Shown in pieces: positions 45,504 through 55,640 of a DNA stretch of 64,000 bases. Source of the DNA: Diacronema lutheri (Eukaryota; Haptophyta; Pavlovophyceae; Pavlovales; Pavlovaceae); contig JAGTXO010000001.1 of the NCBI GenBank assembly GCA_019448385.1, forward strand, positions 992,001 through 1,056,000, read 5' to 3'. The position numbers were made by a program, and so were the translations under genes. The notes under the pieces are model-generated. The model was not told where the DNA came from. It did not search any database and was given only the letters and a program-made list of their open reading frames with translations. Within the stretch, counting starts at the first letter, position 1; every line of letters starts with the position of its first letter.

Positions 45504-46060
45504 GGATCCATGGCGGGCGCGGGTCGTCGGAGCCCTCAGGCGCACCAACGCGAGCCTCCAGGCGCCCCGTCGAGGTGGTACTCGGCTACGCGTGAACATC
45601 ATCCTCTTTGGCCGTGATCAGCAAGTGGACCCATGTGCGCTTCAACCACCCCAACGCCCTCCTCATGCTGCAGCTCACGATTGCTGCGCTCACCGCGTCG
45701 CTCGTCGGCCGCACGGGGTTGGGGTACGTCGACCCACTCACGTGCGTCAGGTCATGGGAGTTCCTCCCATCGGTCCTACTCTTTCACATTAGCTGCTCTG
45801 TACGAGCATGCAGCTTCAGCGTCGCGCGCTTTGCCGTGCATCTCGCGCCAGCCTCACCGCGCTGGGCGCGGCCAACGTGCTCGTGTGGGACAGACATGGC
45901 TCCGCGCCGGGCATGCTGTGGCTCACGCTGTGCGTCGCAAGCGCGCTTTGTCACAAGCTGGCCGCCCGTTCGCCTGTTGAGCAGCCGGCCTGCCCGGCCA
46001 CCGCAAGTCAGCAGAGGCGGCGTGAGCGCGACAGAGGGGCTGCCTGTAACGGTTCTTAGA
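45503..46060 (+). pseudogene. Remnant of a nucleotide-sugar / triose-phosphate-type transporter
   Basis: AVISKWTHVRFNHPNALLML and PLTCVRSWEFLPSVLLFHI resemble the first two helices of GDP-mannose/UDP-sugar transporters (drug/metabolite transporter superfamily). LGAANVLVWDRHGSAPGMLW, in another frame about 190 bp later, resembles a late helix. The central ~200 residues are absent, so this is an internally deleted relic. An ATG at 45503-45505 (plus strand) partly overlaps the lipase start codon and may be the old first exon. Confidence 0.5.
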
Positions 46061-46066
46061 TTTGGG

Positions 46067-47155
46067 ATGGCTGGGAGCGCACGCGTTGAGAGCACGCGCG
46101 TCGCTCGCGCGTTGCCGCCACCGGGGCGAGGCTCGCAGCGCGCGCCGCCGAGCGCGGGGGTGTTCACGGCGCGTCCGTCGATGCCAGCGCGCCGCGCCAA
46201 CACCATGTTAGGCAGCCCGTACCTGGCGGTCGCCGCCAAGCCGCAGCCGCATCCGCGTCCGGCCGGCCCGCTGCGCTCGCGGTCGTACGGCGGCGCAGAC
46301 TTCCAGGGCGTGCTCGCCGGCTACGCCGTCATCGGGCCGATCGCTCAGGGCGCCTTCTCGCAGGTCCTGCGCGCGCAGCGCGTGAGCAGCGACGAGGAGG
46401 TAGCCATCAAATGCTTCAACAGGCGGAAGATGACCGACTCCGAGGACGCGGACGGCATGCGGCGCGAGCTCGATGCGCTGCGGTCGCTCTCGCACAAGCA
46501 CGTTATGCGGCTGCACGAGAGGATCGACGCGCCGAGCAGCACGTACGCCATCATGGAGTATCTGAGCGGCGGCTCGCTCAAGCTCGTCCTCGCGCAGCGT
46601 TCGACGCCGCTGCCCGAGGCGGCCGCGGCGGCCATCGTCGCGCAGCTCGCGTCTGCGCTCGCGCACTGCCACGAGCGTGGGGTGATTCATCGCGACGTGA
46701 AGGCGGCCAACGTGCTCTTTGCCGACAGCTCGCGCCGCGCAGTCAAGCTCGTCGACTTTGGCTTTGCGATGCCATTGTCTGGGCGAAGCACGCAGCTGAT
46801 GCCCAAGTGCGGCACGCCCTCGCACATGGCGCCCGAGGTGCACCTGCACAGGTCGTACGACGGTCGGCGTGCGGACGTGTTCGCGCTCGGCGTGCTGTGC
46901 TTCCAGATGCTCACGCTCCTCCTCCCCTTTGACGCGCCCAACCTGGAGGCCCTCAAGGTGCGCGTGCTCAAGGGGCACCGCAGGCCGCTCGGCCAGTCGC
47001 ACTCGGCGGGCGCCAAATCGCTCGTCAATGCCATGCTGCAGACGAGCGCGCACGACCGCCCGGACGCGGCGCGTGTGTGCTCGCACCCTTGGCTCCCACA
47101 GCCGCAGCACTCGCCGCCACTGCCCAGCGGAAGCAAGATTGCCGGGGCACTGTAG
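46067..47155 (+). CDS. Serine/threonine protein kinase
   Basis: 362 aa with a complete kinase domain: glycine loop IGPIAQGAFSQV, VAIKCF (ATP Lys), MEYLSGGSLKLVLA (hinge), GVIHRDVKAANVLF (catalytic loop), VKLVDFGFAM (DFG), CGTPSHMAPEVH (P+1/APE), RRADVFALGVLCFQM. The CGTPxxMAPE form and overall layout fit the CAMK/SNF1/NEK-like branches. The N-terminal 70 residues are Pro/Arg-rich and disordered. No extra domain allows a finer call. Confidence 0.88.
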   Translation: MAGSARVESTRVARALPPPGRGSQRAPPSAGVFTARPSMPARRANTMLGSPYLAVAAKPQPHPRPAGPLRSRSYGGADFQGVLAGYAVIGPIAQGAFSQVLRAQRVSSDEEVAIKCFNRRKMTDSEDADGMRRELDALRSLSHKHVMRLHERIDAPSSTYAIMEYLSGGSLKLVLAQRSTPLPEAAAAAIVAQLASALAHCHERGVIHRDVKAANVLFADSSRRAVKLVDFGFAMPLSGRSTQLMPKCGTPSHMAPEVHLHRSYDGRRADVFALGVLCFQMLTLLLPFDAPNLEALKVRVLKGHRRPLGQSHSAGAKSLVNAMLQTSAHDRPDAARVCSHPWLPQPQHSPPLPSGSKIAGAL

Positions 47156-47561
47156 GGTTTAGATGGTCAAGCCAAATCCGATCAGGGGCAGTCGAGCGCC
47201 CCGAGTGCAGCGCGGGCCATTCTGAAGGACGTCCTTGTGAGGGAGCTCTTCGCGTTTGGCGAGCGGGGGAGCACGACGCGCAGCGTTGCTGCGGCGGCGT
47301 GCGGGCGGCGAGCAGCGGTCGGGCTGCTCGCGACGAGGCCGGAGCAGACGGCGCCGTGGCCGCCGGCGCAGGTGACGCGCGCCGACGAGCCGTAGCAAGC
47401 GTCCGTGATCCGCACGGCGGTTGGAGCGGGCCGGCTGGTGCGGCGCGCTCGGCCACGGGTGGCGGCGTGCACGGGCATGCCGAATGCGGTACGCGTCGCC
47501 AGCCGCGCGCGACCTGGGCGGAGCCCGCAAAGCGTCGACCGCTGCGCGGCTCGGCCGTGCG
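47156..47561. other. Spacer downstream of the Fanzor gene
   Basis: 406 bp between the kinase stop and the Fanzor stop (opposite strand). No protein recognised. In TnpB/Fanzor systems the guide RNA is usually transcribed from the 3' end of the nuclease gene into the downstream element end, so this is where it would be expected. I could not identify the element's right end by eye. Confidence 0.4.
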
Positions 47562-50292
47562 TCAACGCCGGCCGCGCTTCGGCCCGCGCGCGCTGCCGCC
47601 GCCGGCACTGGCGCTGGCAGCTCCGCGGGCGGGGGTGCGGGCGCGAGAGCCGCCGCCGCCACCGTCGCCGCGCCCGCCGCCGTCGTCGCCACCGCCGTCG
47701 CCGCCGCCGCCTCCCCCGCCGTCATCGTCGTCGTCGCCGCCGCCGCCTCCGTCGCCGTCGCCGTCACCGTCGCCCTCGCCGCCGCCGCCGTCGCCGCTGC
47801 CGTCGTCGTCGTCGTCGTCGTCGCCCTCGTCGTCGCCCTCGTCGTCGCCGTCGCACTCGTCGTCGCAGTCGTCGCCCTCGCCGTGCACCATGCGCTCCTC
47901 ACGCTCCCACACCTCGCCGCGCGCCCACCAGGCGAGCACGAGGGCAAAGCGCTCAGGCGTCGACGTGGTGTCGCGCCCGGCCGCGTGCGCCGCAATGTCG
48001 TGCACGTCGTAGAAGATGTTGCGCGCGGCGTTGTAGTCGCGGTGCACGGGCTTCTTGCCACCGTTGCACGCCGGGCAGATGACGAGCGCGTGCACCGTGC
48101 GCGTGCCGCCCTTTGCCACGGGCAGGCGCGGGTTCTGCGCGAGCTCCGCGCCGCAGCGCTGCAGCCTGCCGCCCTTGGCGAGCCGCGGCATCGAGCAGTG
48201 CATCGACGTGTACGGCTCGGGCACGAAGACGGCCGCGACGCCGCGCCGCCGCAGCTCGCGCAGCAGCCCCACCTGGAAGGCGGGCGGCGCGCCCTTGGGC
48301 TGCGCGCCCTTGTGGTCGTGCAGCCACTTGCCCACGCACACGAGCAGCCGGTCGCGCGTCACGCCGTCGACGCAGTGCGCCGCGATGAGCGCCTCGGCGA
48401 CGCGCGCCGCGTTGGACCGCCCGCCGCTGTCGCGCCGCCAGCGCTCCTTGCGGCGCGCCGGCGCGTCGTACACGTGCTCGGCGGCGCGCTCGCGCACCCG
48501 CGCGCTCTCGCGGTGGAAGGCGATGTATTTGCCCGCGTCGAGCACCAACTTGGCGCTGTGCGCCTCGCCAAGCCGCGCCTCGTCCGCCTCCACGCTGAAC
48601 TCCTCGCCGCGCCCGTCCTTGCGCACGCGCCGCCGCGCCGCGTTGGTCTTGGCCGTCTCGCGCGCAAAGCCCGCGGCGCGCGCGCGCGCGCGCTGCGTGA
48701 ACTGCCGCCAGACGGCCGCCCGCCCGACGTGCGCAGAGTAGGTGGTGATGTTGCCCATGTTCGGGTCGGCCGCGACGACGACCGCCTCCTCGACGTCGAT
48801 CGCCCGCCGCAGCTCGGAGCCGAGCGCGACGGCGATGCGCCCGTCCGGCCGGCGCCAGCGGTGCAGGACGCCCGAGCCGCCGGCCGGCGCCTGCGCCTTC
48901 GGCACGAGGACGGTCCCGACGGCGTGCACGGCGACGCCGTCCGTCACCACCGACTGGACGGGCTGTCGGCCCGGGAGCGGCACGCGCGGCAGCGGCGCGA
49001 GGCCAACCCACGAGCGCCGCGCGTGCCACGGCAGATCGGCCGGCGGCCGCTCGCGCCCGGCGTAGTCGAAGACGCTGTTGGAGATGTCGAAGCGCGTCGC
49101 GAAGACCGCGTACCTGACGCGCACGTCCGACATCGGCGGGGTGAGGCCGTTTGTGCCTGTCCACTTGATCGGCTCGCCGTCGTGGTCGCGCAGGTCCAGT
49201 GCCTTGAGCCGCGCGCGCAGCTCTTTGCGCTCGTCGTCCGGGAGCGTCTCCCAGATGGCGTTCGCGGTGAGGCGCACGTTGCGCGGCACCTGCGCGCAGC
49301 GCGCGGCGCGCGAGCGCGCGGGCGCGTGACCAACCTGGCCGCGAGGCGGCGCGCACGGCGGCGGCGCGCGCGCTTGGGCGCACGGTGGCGGCAGCGTCAG
49401 CCGCGCCTCGCGCGCACATTGTGCGTGCGCAGCGGCGCCACATTGTACCGCGGCGGCCGTCCGGTCAGCTGCGTGTGGATGTGCGCGAGCCGGCAGAGCA
49501 GCGCTTGCCCCTTGGCCACGTGCTGCAGTTTGCGGATCTGCACGAGGAAGTAGCGCGTCGTGTGCCGGTCGTAATTCCACATATCCGTGGGCGTGCACTT
49601 GTAGTCGATCTTGTGGAGGACCATGTCGGGCAGGTGGCGGTCGAGCGCGGCGGGGCAGCCGACGCGCGCGCCCGCCACGTCGCCGCGCAGCAGCCGCTCG
49701 CACAGCTCGCGCACGCGCGCGTTTCGCTGCATCTCGGGCAGCGCGACGAGCGCCTCGTCGCGCTCGACTGCCGCGCGGACGACGTCGCGGAGCAGCCCGT
49801 TCACGACGCGCGATGGGTGCATCAGGCACGCGGTGGACACCTGCGTCGCCTCCTCATTGAGGATCTCCGTGAGGCCCACCGCGCAGACGGGCTGGACGCC
49901 CTCGGCCATCTCGCCGACGGCGCGCGCCGTCGCCGCCTTGGTCTGCGCGGCGGCTTGCTCGGCGGGCTTGCCTCGCGGCGCTGCACCGTACGTGCTCTCG
50001 TCCTTGTGCCAGCCGATGGCCGAGAAGATCGCACGGACGGTTCCCCTGTCCATCGTGGCCGACGTGTGCACGCTGGTCGACGGGCCGCCCGACGCCGCGC
50101 CGACGGCCTGCGCGCTCGCCACCGCAGCCTCGTCGCGCACCACCTTGTTGATGACGCGGTACGCCTGTGTCGTGAGCCTGTGCACGGCCGCCGCGATGCG
50201 CCGCAGCTCCTTCCGCGCACCGGGCTGCGCCGTCACCGCCTGCGGCCCCGCGTTGAGCGTCGAGCGCTTGACCACGAAGCCCGGGAGCACGC
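47562..50292 (-). CDS. Fanzor (eukaryotic TnpB-like RNA-guided nuclease)
   Basis: The N-terminal half is 50292-49418 and the RuvC half 49289-47562, joined in phase 0 by a 128-bp GT-AG intron (LRTHN then VPRNVRLTANAIW). N-terminal motifs (RRIAAAVHRLTTQAYRVINK, VVRDEA, MWNYDRHTTRYFLVQIRK) match Fanzor/TnpB. RuvC-I Asp is in VVVAADPNMGNITTY (about 48765), RuvC-II Glu in VFVPEPYTSMHCS (about 48217) and RuvC-III Asp in VHRDYNAARNI (about 48036). Between II and III lie Cys pairs of the zinc ribbon (MHC, RCG, CPAC). All three catalytic acids are intact. The C-terminus is a ~110-residue Asp/Gly tail ending GPKRGRR, probably a nuclear signal. The upstream frame is continuous with the chromodomain, so the true start may be farther 5'. 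Confidence 0.88.
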
Positions 50293-52240
50293 TGCCGCGC
50301 GTGCGCGCCGTCGCGCCGCCGGCGGCGCGCGCGCTCGGCGCAGCGGGCTCGTCCACGCGCGCGCGCTCGACGCCGCGCGCGCGGGGAACGCTCGGCGCGC
50401 GCGCGCCCGCGGCGTCGCGCGCGCTCGCGGCGGCACCCGCCGCGGCGCGCTTGCCCGCGGCGCCCGACACGCCGTGCGCGCGAAGCGGCGCCGACGCCAA
50501 TGCCGACGCCGCGCCCGCGCCGCCGCTGCCGCAGCCCGATACGCCCGCGCGCCGCTTCTGCTCGTCGCGCGTCTTGCGGAACTGGGCGACGAGGTCGCTG
50601 CTCACGTTGGCCTCTGGCTCCCACGTGTCGGCGCTCTCGTCGTAGCCCCGCCACCTGATCCGGAGCTCGAACGTCACCCTCTTGCCCGCCTTGCGGCGCT
50701 CGTCGACGACCGCCTCGACCTCGTACGTGCGCGCCTCCTCGTCGACGCTCGCGCCCGCCGCGCTCGCGCCCGTGTCCGGCCACCCAGCGACCGTGCCGCC
50801 CAGCCTCTCGGCGGCCGCGCGCAGCTGCCGCTCGCGCTGGGCGGCCGCGGCGCCTCGCGCGACCAGCGCGGGCAGCATGCCCGCGCCGCCCGCGAGGCCG
50901 TGCGCGCCGACGCTGGCGGTCATCAGCGCGTCGAGGCACGCGAACGTTGCGAGCGCACGCGCGCCATCGTCGCCGCCGCGCGGCTGCGAGCGCACGACGG
51001 GCGATGGCCGCGGCTCCCCCTCGGCCGCGAGCAGCGGCCAGATCGCACTGGCCAGCGCGACGGCATGCGCGCCGACCGCGACGGCCACGTCCGCGTCGAG
51101 CGGCGCAAAGTCGTAGCGCACGAGCGCGGCCGGGCGCGAGTCGTCCGTCGGCCGGTCGGCGACGAGCAGCCCGACCGGGCGCGGCGGCTCGCCGGACGGC
51201 GCGGCGACGGGCACGCAGAGGAGCACGACGAGCAGGCGCGGCGTGCCGCCGAGCAGCGCGCGCGCGGCATCCGCCCCGTCGGCTCCGCCGCGCGCGGCCG
51301 CGGCGAGCAGCTCGGCCGCGCGCGTCGGGCCCAGCGCCGTGCGCGCGTCCTTGCGCGCGCGTGCGCGGGCCGTGTACGCGGCGCAGGCGTCGTCGAGCAC
51401 CGCCGCGCTGGGCGCGGTGCCAGTCGTCGCCCACGCGCGCAGCGCGTCGCGCACCCGCGTGACGATCGCCTGGTCGACCGCCGCCTCGCCGGCAGCGTGC
51501 GCCGGCGCGCACGCCGGCGGTGCGGCGGCAGGCGCGAGCGCGGGCGCGCCGTCGGCGCCGTCAACGCCGACGGCGCCGTCGGCGCGCCGCCACGCGAGCT
51601 TCGCCTCGATCTGCTGCCGGACGGCGTGGCAGTGCCGGTCGATGCCGCGCGCGTCGTCGAGCGCGGCCAGCGCGTCCTCAGCGGCGGGACGGCCGCTCGC
51701 GTCCGCGACGGCCTGCAGGCAGAGCAGCGCGGCCGCACGCGCGTTGCACGCGCTCTGCGGCTCGGGCGCGAGCGCGAGCTCGAGCTCGAGCGGCGACGCG
51801 CCTCGCGCCGCGGCGATCGCGTCCATCAGCACGTCCAACCGCTGCACCAGCGCCCTGTGCGCGTCGCGCGGCGCGCCCGTCGACGGCGCGCGCGAGCGCG
51901 TCGCCACGAGCCCGAGCGCGCGCGCCGGCGCGCCCGCCGGCGTGTGCAGCACGAGCAGCGCCGCGCCCGCCAAGCTCGCGTTGCGCGTGACGAGCGCGAA
52001 GATGCGCGTCGCCTCGTGCGCGCCCACCGACGCCCAGATCGCAGCGCGATCGGCGTCCGTCTGCGCGTCGCACAGGTCGCGCACGTCGTCCGGCGCGAGC
52101 AGCGCGCCGCCGCCGGCGGAGCGCGCGACGATCGCCCGCGCCTCCGCCACGAAGACGGCCTGCGGCAGGTCGGCGTGGCGCGCGTCGACGATGGCGCGCG
52201 TCGCGTGCACGCCGAGCTCCACGCCGCGGTAGAAGGCGCG
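50293..52240 (-). CDS. Chromodomain and linker region, in frame with Fanzor
   Basis: The same open frame as the Fanzor N-terminus. At about 50740-50570 it codes a chromodomain: TYEVEAVVDERRKAGK, FELRIRWRGYDESADTWEPE, DLVAQFRKT. The cage aromatics (Tyr, Trp, Tyr/Trp) are present, as needed to bind methyl-lysine on histone tails. Upstream (52240-50900) is a ~430-residue Ala-rich region with folded-looking pieces (FYRGVELGVHATRAIVDARH, LVLHTPAGAPARALGLVATR, VVLLCVPVAAPSGEPPRPVG) that I cannot assign. Whether this is one polypeptide with Fanzor or a separate gene in the same frame cannot be settled without transcripts. Confidence 0.65.
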
Positions 52241-55200
52241 CGCGTTGGCCGCGCGCGCGTGCGCCGGCCGTCCGTCCGCGTTGCGCCTCGCGCGCGCCTG
52301 CTTGCTCGTGCGCGCGAGGCCGTCGCGTGGCGGTGGCGGCAGCGTGGCGAGGAAGCGCGCGGCGGGCGGCGGCGCGCGCACGCCGCGCTGCCGCCGTGCG
52401 ATGGCCGCGAGCCGCCGGCCCGCCGCGCTGCCGCCCGCGCCGACGTGCTGCCGGCGGCCGAGCGCCGCCGGTGGCGGCGGCGGCGGCGGCGCGGCGGCGG
52501 GCGGCGGCGCGACGGCGGGCGGCGGCGCGGCGGCGGGCGGCGGCGCGGCGGTGGGCGGCGGCGCGGCGGCGGGCGGCGGCGCGGCGGCGGGCGGCAGCGG
52601 CGGCGGCGCGGCGGCGACGGCAGCACCAGTCGGCTTGTCCGCCCACGCACCCGAGACTCTGTCCCAGACCTTGCCCCATGGCGCGCGCCCACGCGGCCGC
52701 GCGAACTGCCCCGGCTCGAGCGCCTGGCCGCGCTTGGCGGCGGCGGCGGCGGCAGGGGGCGGGCGGCCGGCGCGCCAGTCGAAGACAGGTGCAACCGTGG
52801 CGGCAGGCGCCGAGTGCCGCGCGTCGGTCACAGAGCGCGTGGTGCGCGCGGCGACCGTGGCACGCCTGGCGGGCGGGCGGTGAGCAGCGCCCGCCGGCGC
52901 GCCGGCGGGCGCGGCCGCCTCGAGCCCGGCGGAGGCGCCGCGCTTGCGCTTGCGCGTGCCGCCGCGCGTGCGCCTGCGCGCGCGCCCGCCGCGCGCCCGT
53001 TCGGCCTGCGCGTCGCCAGCCGCGTCGCCGGCCGCGTCGCCGCGCCGCACGTAGACGACCGCGAACGCCTCCTCGCCGGTCCCGTCGACGCCGCCGCGCG
53101 CGCGGCGCAGGACCGACCGCCACTGCAGCCGCCGCGCGCGGCCGGGCTCGCACGCAAACCAGCGCCCACCGCGCCTGACGACGGCCACAAAGTCGTCGTC
53201 GCGCCGCCCGCGCCGGCGCGTGCGCAGCAGCACGCACTGCACGTCGAGCCAGCCCTCGTGCCAGTCGGCCGTGCTGGGGGCGACGCGAATCGACTGCGGG
53301 AGCTCGACGCCAAAGCCGGCGAGGCGCACGATGTGCGCGACGATGACGCTCGAAATGGCGGGGGCGCTCGACGGGTCGCCCGCTGCAGCGAGCACCGCCC
53401 CGCCCCAGTGCTCACGCGTGACGCAATCCGCGTCCTCGACGTGCACGTGCGCCACGCTCGCGCCGAGCTGGTGCAGCAACGCGCAGATGTCGGCGTCGAC
53501 CGTCCTCTCCTCCTCGGCCGCCTCGGCCGTGCCGCGGGCGGCGGCGTCGCCTGCCGGCTGCCCGAGGTACGCGATCGCCCGCTCGACGGCCGCGCGCTCC
53601 GCACGCGCTGCGCTGTCGATCGCCGCATTGCCGACGGGCGCGCGCAGCGCCGCGATCGCGTCTTGCAACGCCGTCGCGTCGCCCGTCGCCGCCGCCGCCG
53701 TCACCGCCGCCGCGCTCGCGGTGCCGTGCGCGACGGCGTGCAGCGCGGCGGCGCGCGCGGCGGGGATGCGCCCGTCCAGCGCGAGCACGAGCGGCGGCCC
53801 GGCCGGCGTCTGCTGCCGCCGGTGCCGCCGGCTCGCAGCCGGGTGGTCGGCGCGCGCGCGCTCGAGCCGCGCGCGCCGCTCGACGACGCGCGCCCAGAAG
53901 GCCTGCACCCTCGGCTGCGCGAATGCAAGCCAGCCGGCGCCGCGCGTCACGACGTGCACGACGATCCGGTCCTCGTGCCTGAGGTACTGCACGTAGAGCG
54001 CTTTGCTCACGCCGAGGACGTGCATGCCGAGCTGCAGCTGATCGCGGTGCGGCTGCGGCGGCCCGTCCTCGTGCGCCGTGGCGCCCGCCTTGGTGAGCGT
54101 CTTCACCTCGACGAGGACCTGCTCGTTGTTTTCGGGGAGGATGGCGAGCCCGTCCGGCGAGAAGGCGAACGGCGCGCTCTTGTCGTGCGGGTCCGCACGC
54201 ACCATCGGCAGGTTGCACACGACGGTGATGCCGTACGCGGCCGCCAGCTTGCGCAGCGCGACGGCCTCGCCGAGGATGCCCGCGGTCGTCGCCTTGGTCC
54301 GCACCTCGCTCCGCCGCCGGTGCACGTACTCGTCGGTGAGCGTCTCGTGCGCGACGCCGGCGTTGTCGTTCACGACGTCGCCAACCTTGCTGCCCGTGAC
54401 CTCCTCCCATCGCTCGTCGTGCCAGCGCGGGCTGCGCTGCGCGGGCGCGCCCGCGCCGACGGCGTCGAGCACGCGGCGCAGCGCTGTGCCGTCGGGCGCA
54501 GCAGGCACGCGCGCGCGGTCCTGGGCCTCGCGAGCGTCGAGGACGCGGCCCGTAGTGGAATCTTGGGGTAGGTCGAGCTTGCTCGCCTCGCCGTAGCGGC
54601 TCTCCAGCTGGCGCGGTGCGTCGGCAGGGCCGCCGTCCGTGCGCGCACCCGACGCGCCCGCCAGTGCACGCGGCGCAGCGTCCGAGGCGCCCGCCGCGCC
54701 CGCGCCGCCGCCAATCGCGCCAGCGCACGCGCGCGCCGCGACCTGCGGACGGCCAGCCGCAGGGACCTCGTCCGCTCGGCCGGCCGCTGCGTCGGCCGTC
54801 CGCTTGGCCACCTCGCGCACGTCTCCGAGCGCGAGCGTGGCTGGCGCCGTCCAGCTCCCGTTGCGTTTGTCCCAACATTTGAGCAGCCCGCCAAGGAAGG
54901 GCGTGCCCGTCGGGCGGTCCTCGGGCACCTCCGCCAGGATCGCGTCGACGCGCAGCGCGGCCGCCACATCGCAGAACGCGCGCGCGGCGCGCGCCATCCG
55001 CTCGGCGCGCGCGCCGCCGTCGTCCGCCGCGCGGCGGATGGCGTGGCTCACGTGCGCGACGCGGAGCGAGACGACGGCGTGCGCCGGCGCGTCGGCGCCC
55101 GTGCCGAGCGTGTGCCGCCGGATGGCCAGCTGCCCATCGCCCATGCGCGGCGGCAGCGACGCGCACGCCGCGACGGTCGTCGTGCCGGCCGCGCTGTCGC

Positions 55201-55547
55201 ACAGCCAGCTCGCCTCGCCGCCGCCCGCAAACTCAAAGGTCGCGAAGCCCTCGCGGCCGAAAAGCGCGACGAAGTGGTCGAGCACCGCCTTGTTGATCGC
55301 GCGCGCCGCCGGCCGCGTCGATGCGCCGCGGGCAGCGCCACCCGCCGCGCCGCGCGCATCGCTGCACGTCGCAGGGCAGGTGCAGCCGGACGCGCGCACG
55401 CCGTCCGACCGCGTCCGCGGCAGCTCGAGCTCGCGCACCTTGGGGCAGAACCAGAGCGGGTTGGACGCCTCGAGGCACAGCACGACGAGCCGCCCGTCCG
55501 TGCCGGCCAGCGCGCGCGCGTCGCGCAGCAGCTCGACGGCGAGCTCG
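52241..55547 (-). CDS. YqaJ-type viral recombinase/exonuclease protein (5'-truncated)
   Basis: An open frame continuous with the chromodomain region. The PD-(D/E)xK nuclease lies at about 54440-53870: SPRWHDERWEEVTGSKVG, GILGEAVALRKLAAAYG (Glu), FAFSPDGLAILPENNEQ (Asp), VLVEVKTLTKAG (E-x-K), HRDQLQLGMHVLGVSKALY (Gln). This is the YqaJ/lambda-exonuclease family used by phages, giant viruses and mobile elements for strand resection. The preceding ~370 residues (VDAILAEVPEDRPTGTPF, KAVLDHFVALFGREG) are unassigned. After the nuclease come an Ala-rich domain with DDFVAVVRRGGRWFACEPG and AFAVVYVRR, faintly like the end of ubiquitin hydrolases, and a Pro/Ala repeat linker. The 5' end stops at a rearrangement near 55548. 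Confidence 0.75.
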
Positions 55548-55640
55548 GGTGGCGGGGCTACGACGAGAGCGCCGACACGTGCGCCGGCCGTCCGTCCGCG
55601 TTGCGCCTCGCGCGCGCCTCGTCGCCTTCTACCGCGGTCG
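55548..55640. other. Rearrangement junction built of short copied fragments
   Basis: 55548-55581 is an exact inverted copy of chromodomain sequence at 50622-50655. 55577-55618 is a direct copy of the ~41 bp that recur at 55657-55697 and 52260-52300. 55625-55637 is an inverted copy of 52224-52236. These mark the boundary between the YqaJ gene and its duplicate. Confidence 0.85.

Noticed and set aside
49385-54571. A 1728-codon open frame on the plus strand opposite the YqaJ-chromodomain-Fanzor frame
   Set aside because: Composition is Arg/Ala/Gly noise of the kind produced opposite GC-rich coding DNA. No domain was recognised, while the minus frame has clear motifs.
47562-55547. A Polinton or other capsid-bearing element
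   Set aside because: No capsid, packaging ATPase, protein-primed polymerase or retroviral-type integrase was found in the minus-strand unit. The only integrase belongs to the separate copia fossil.
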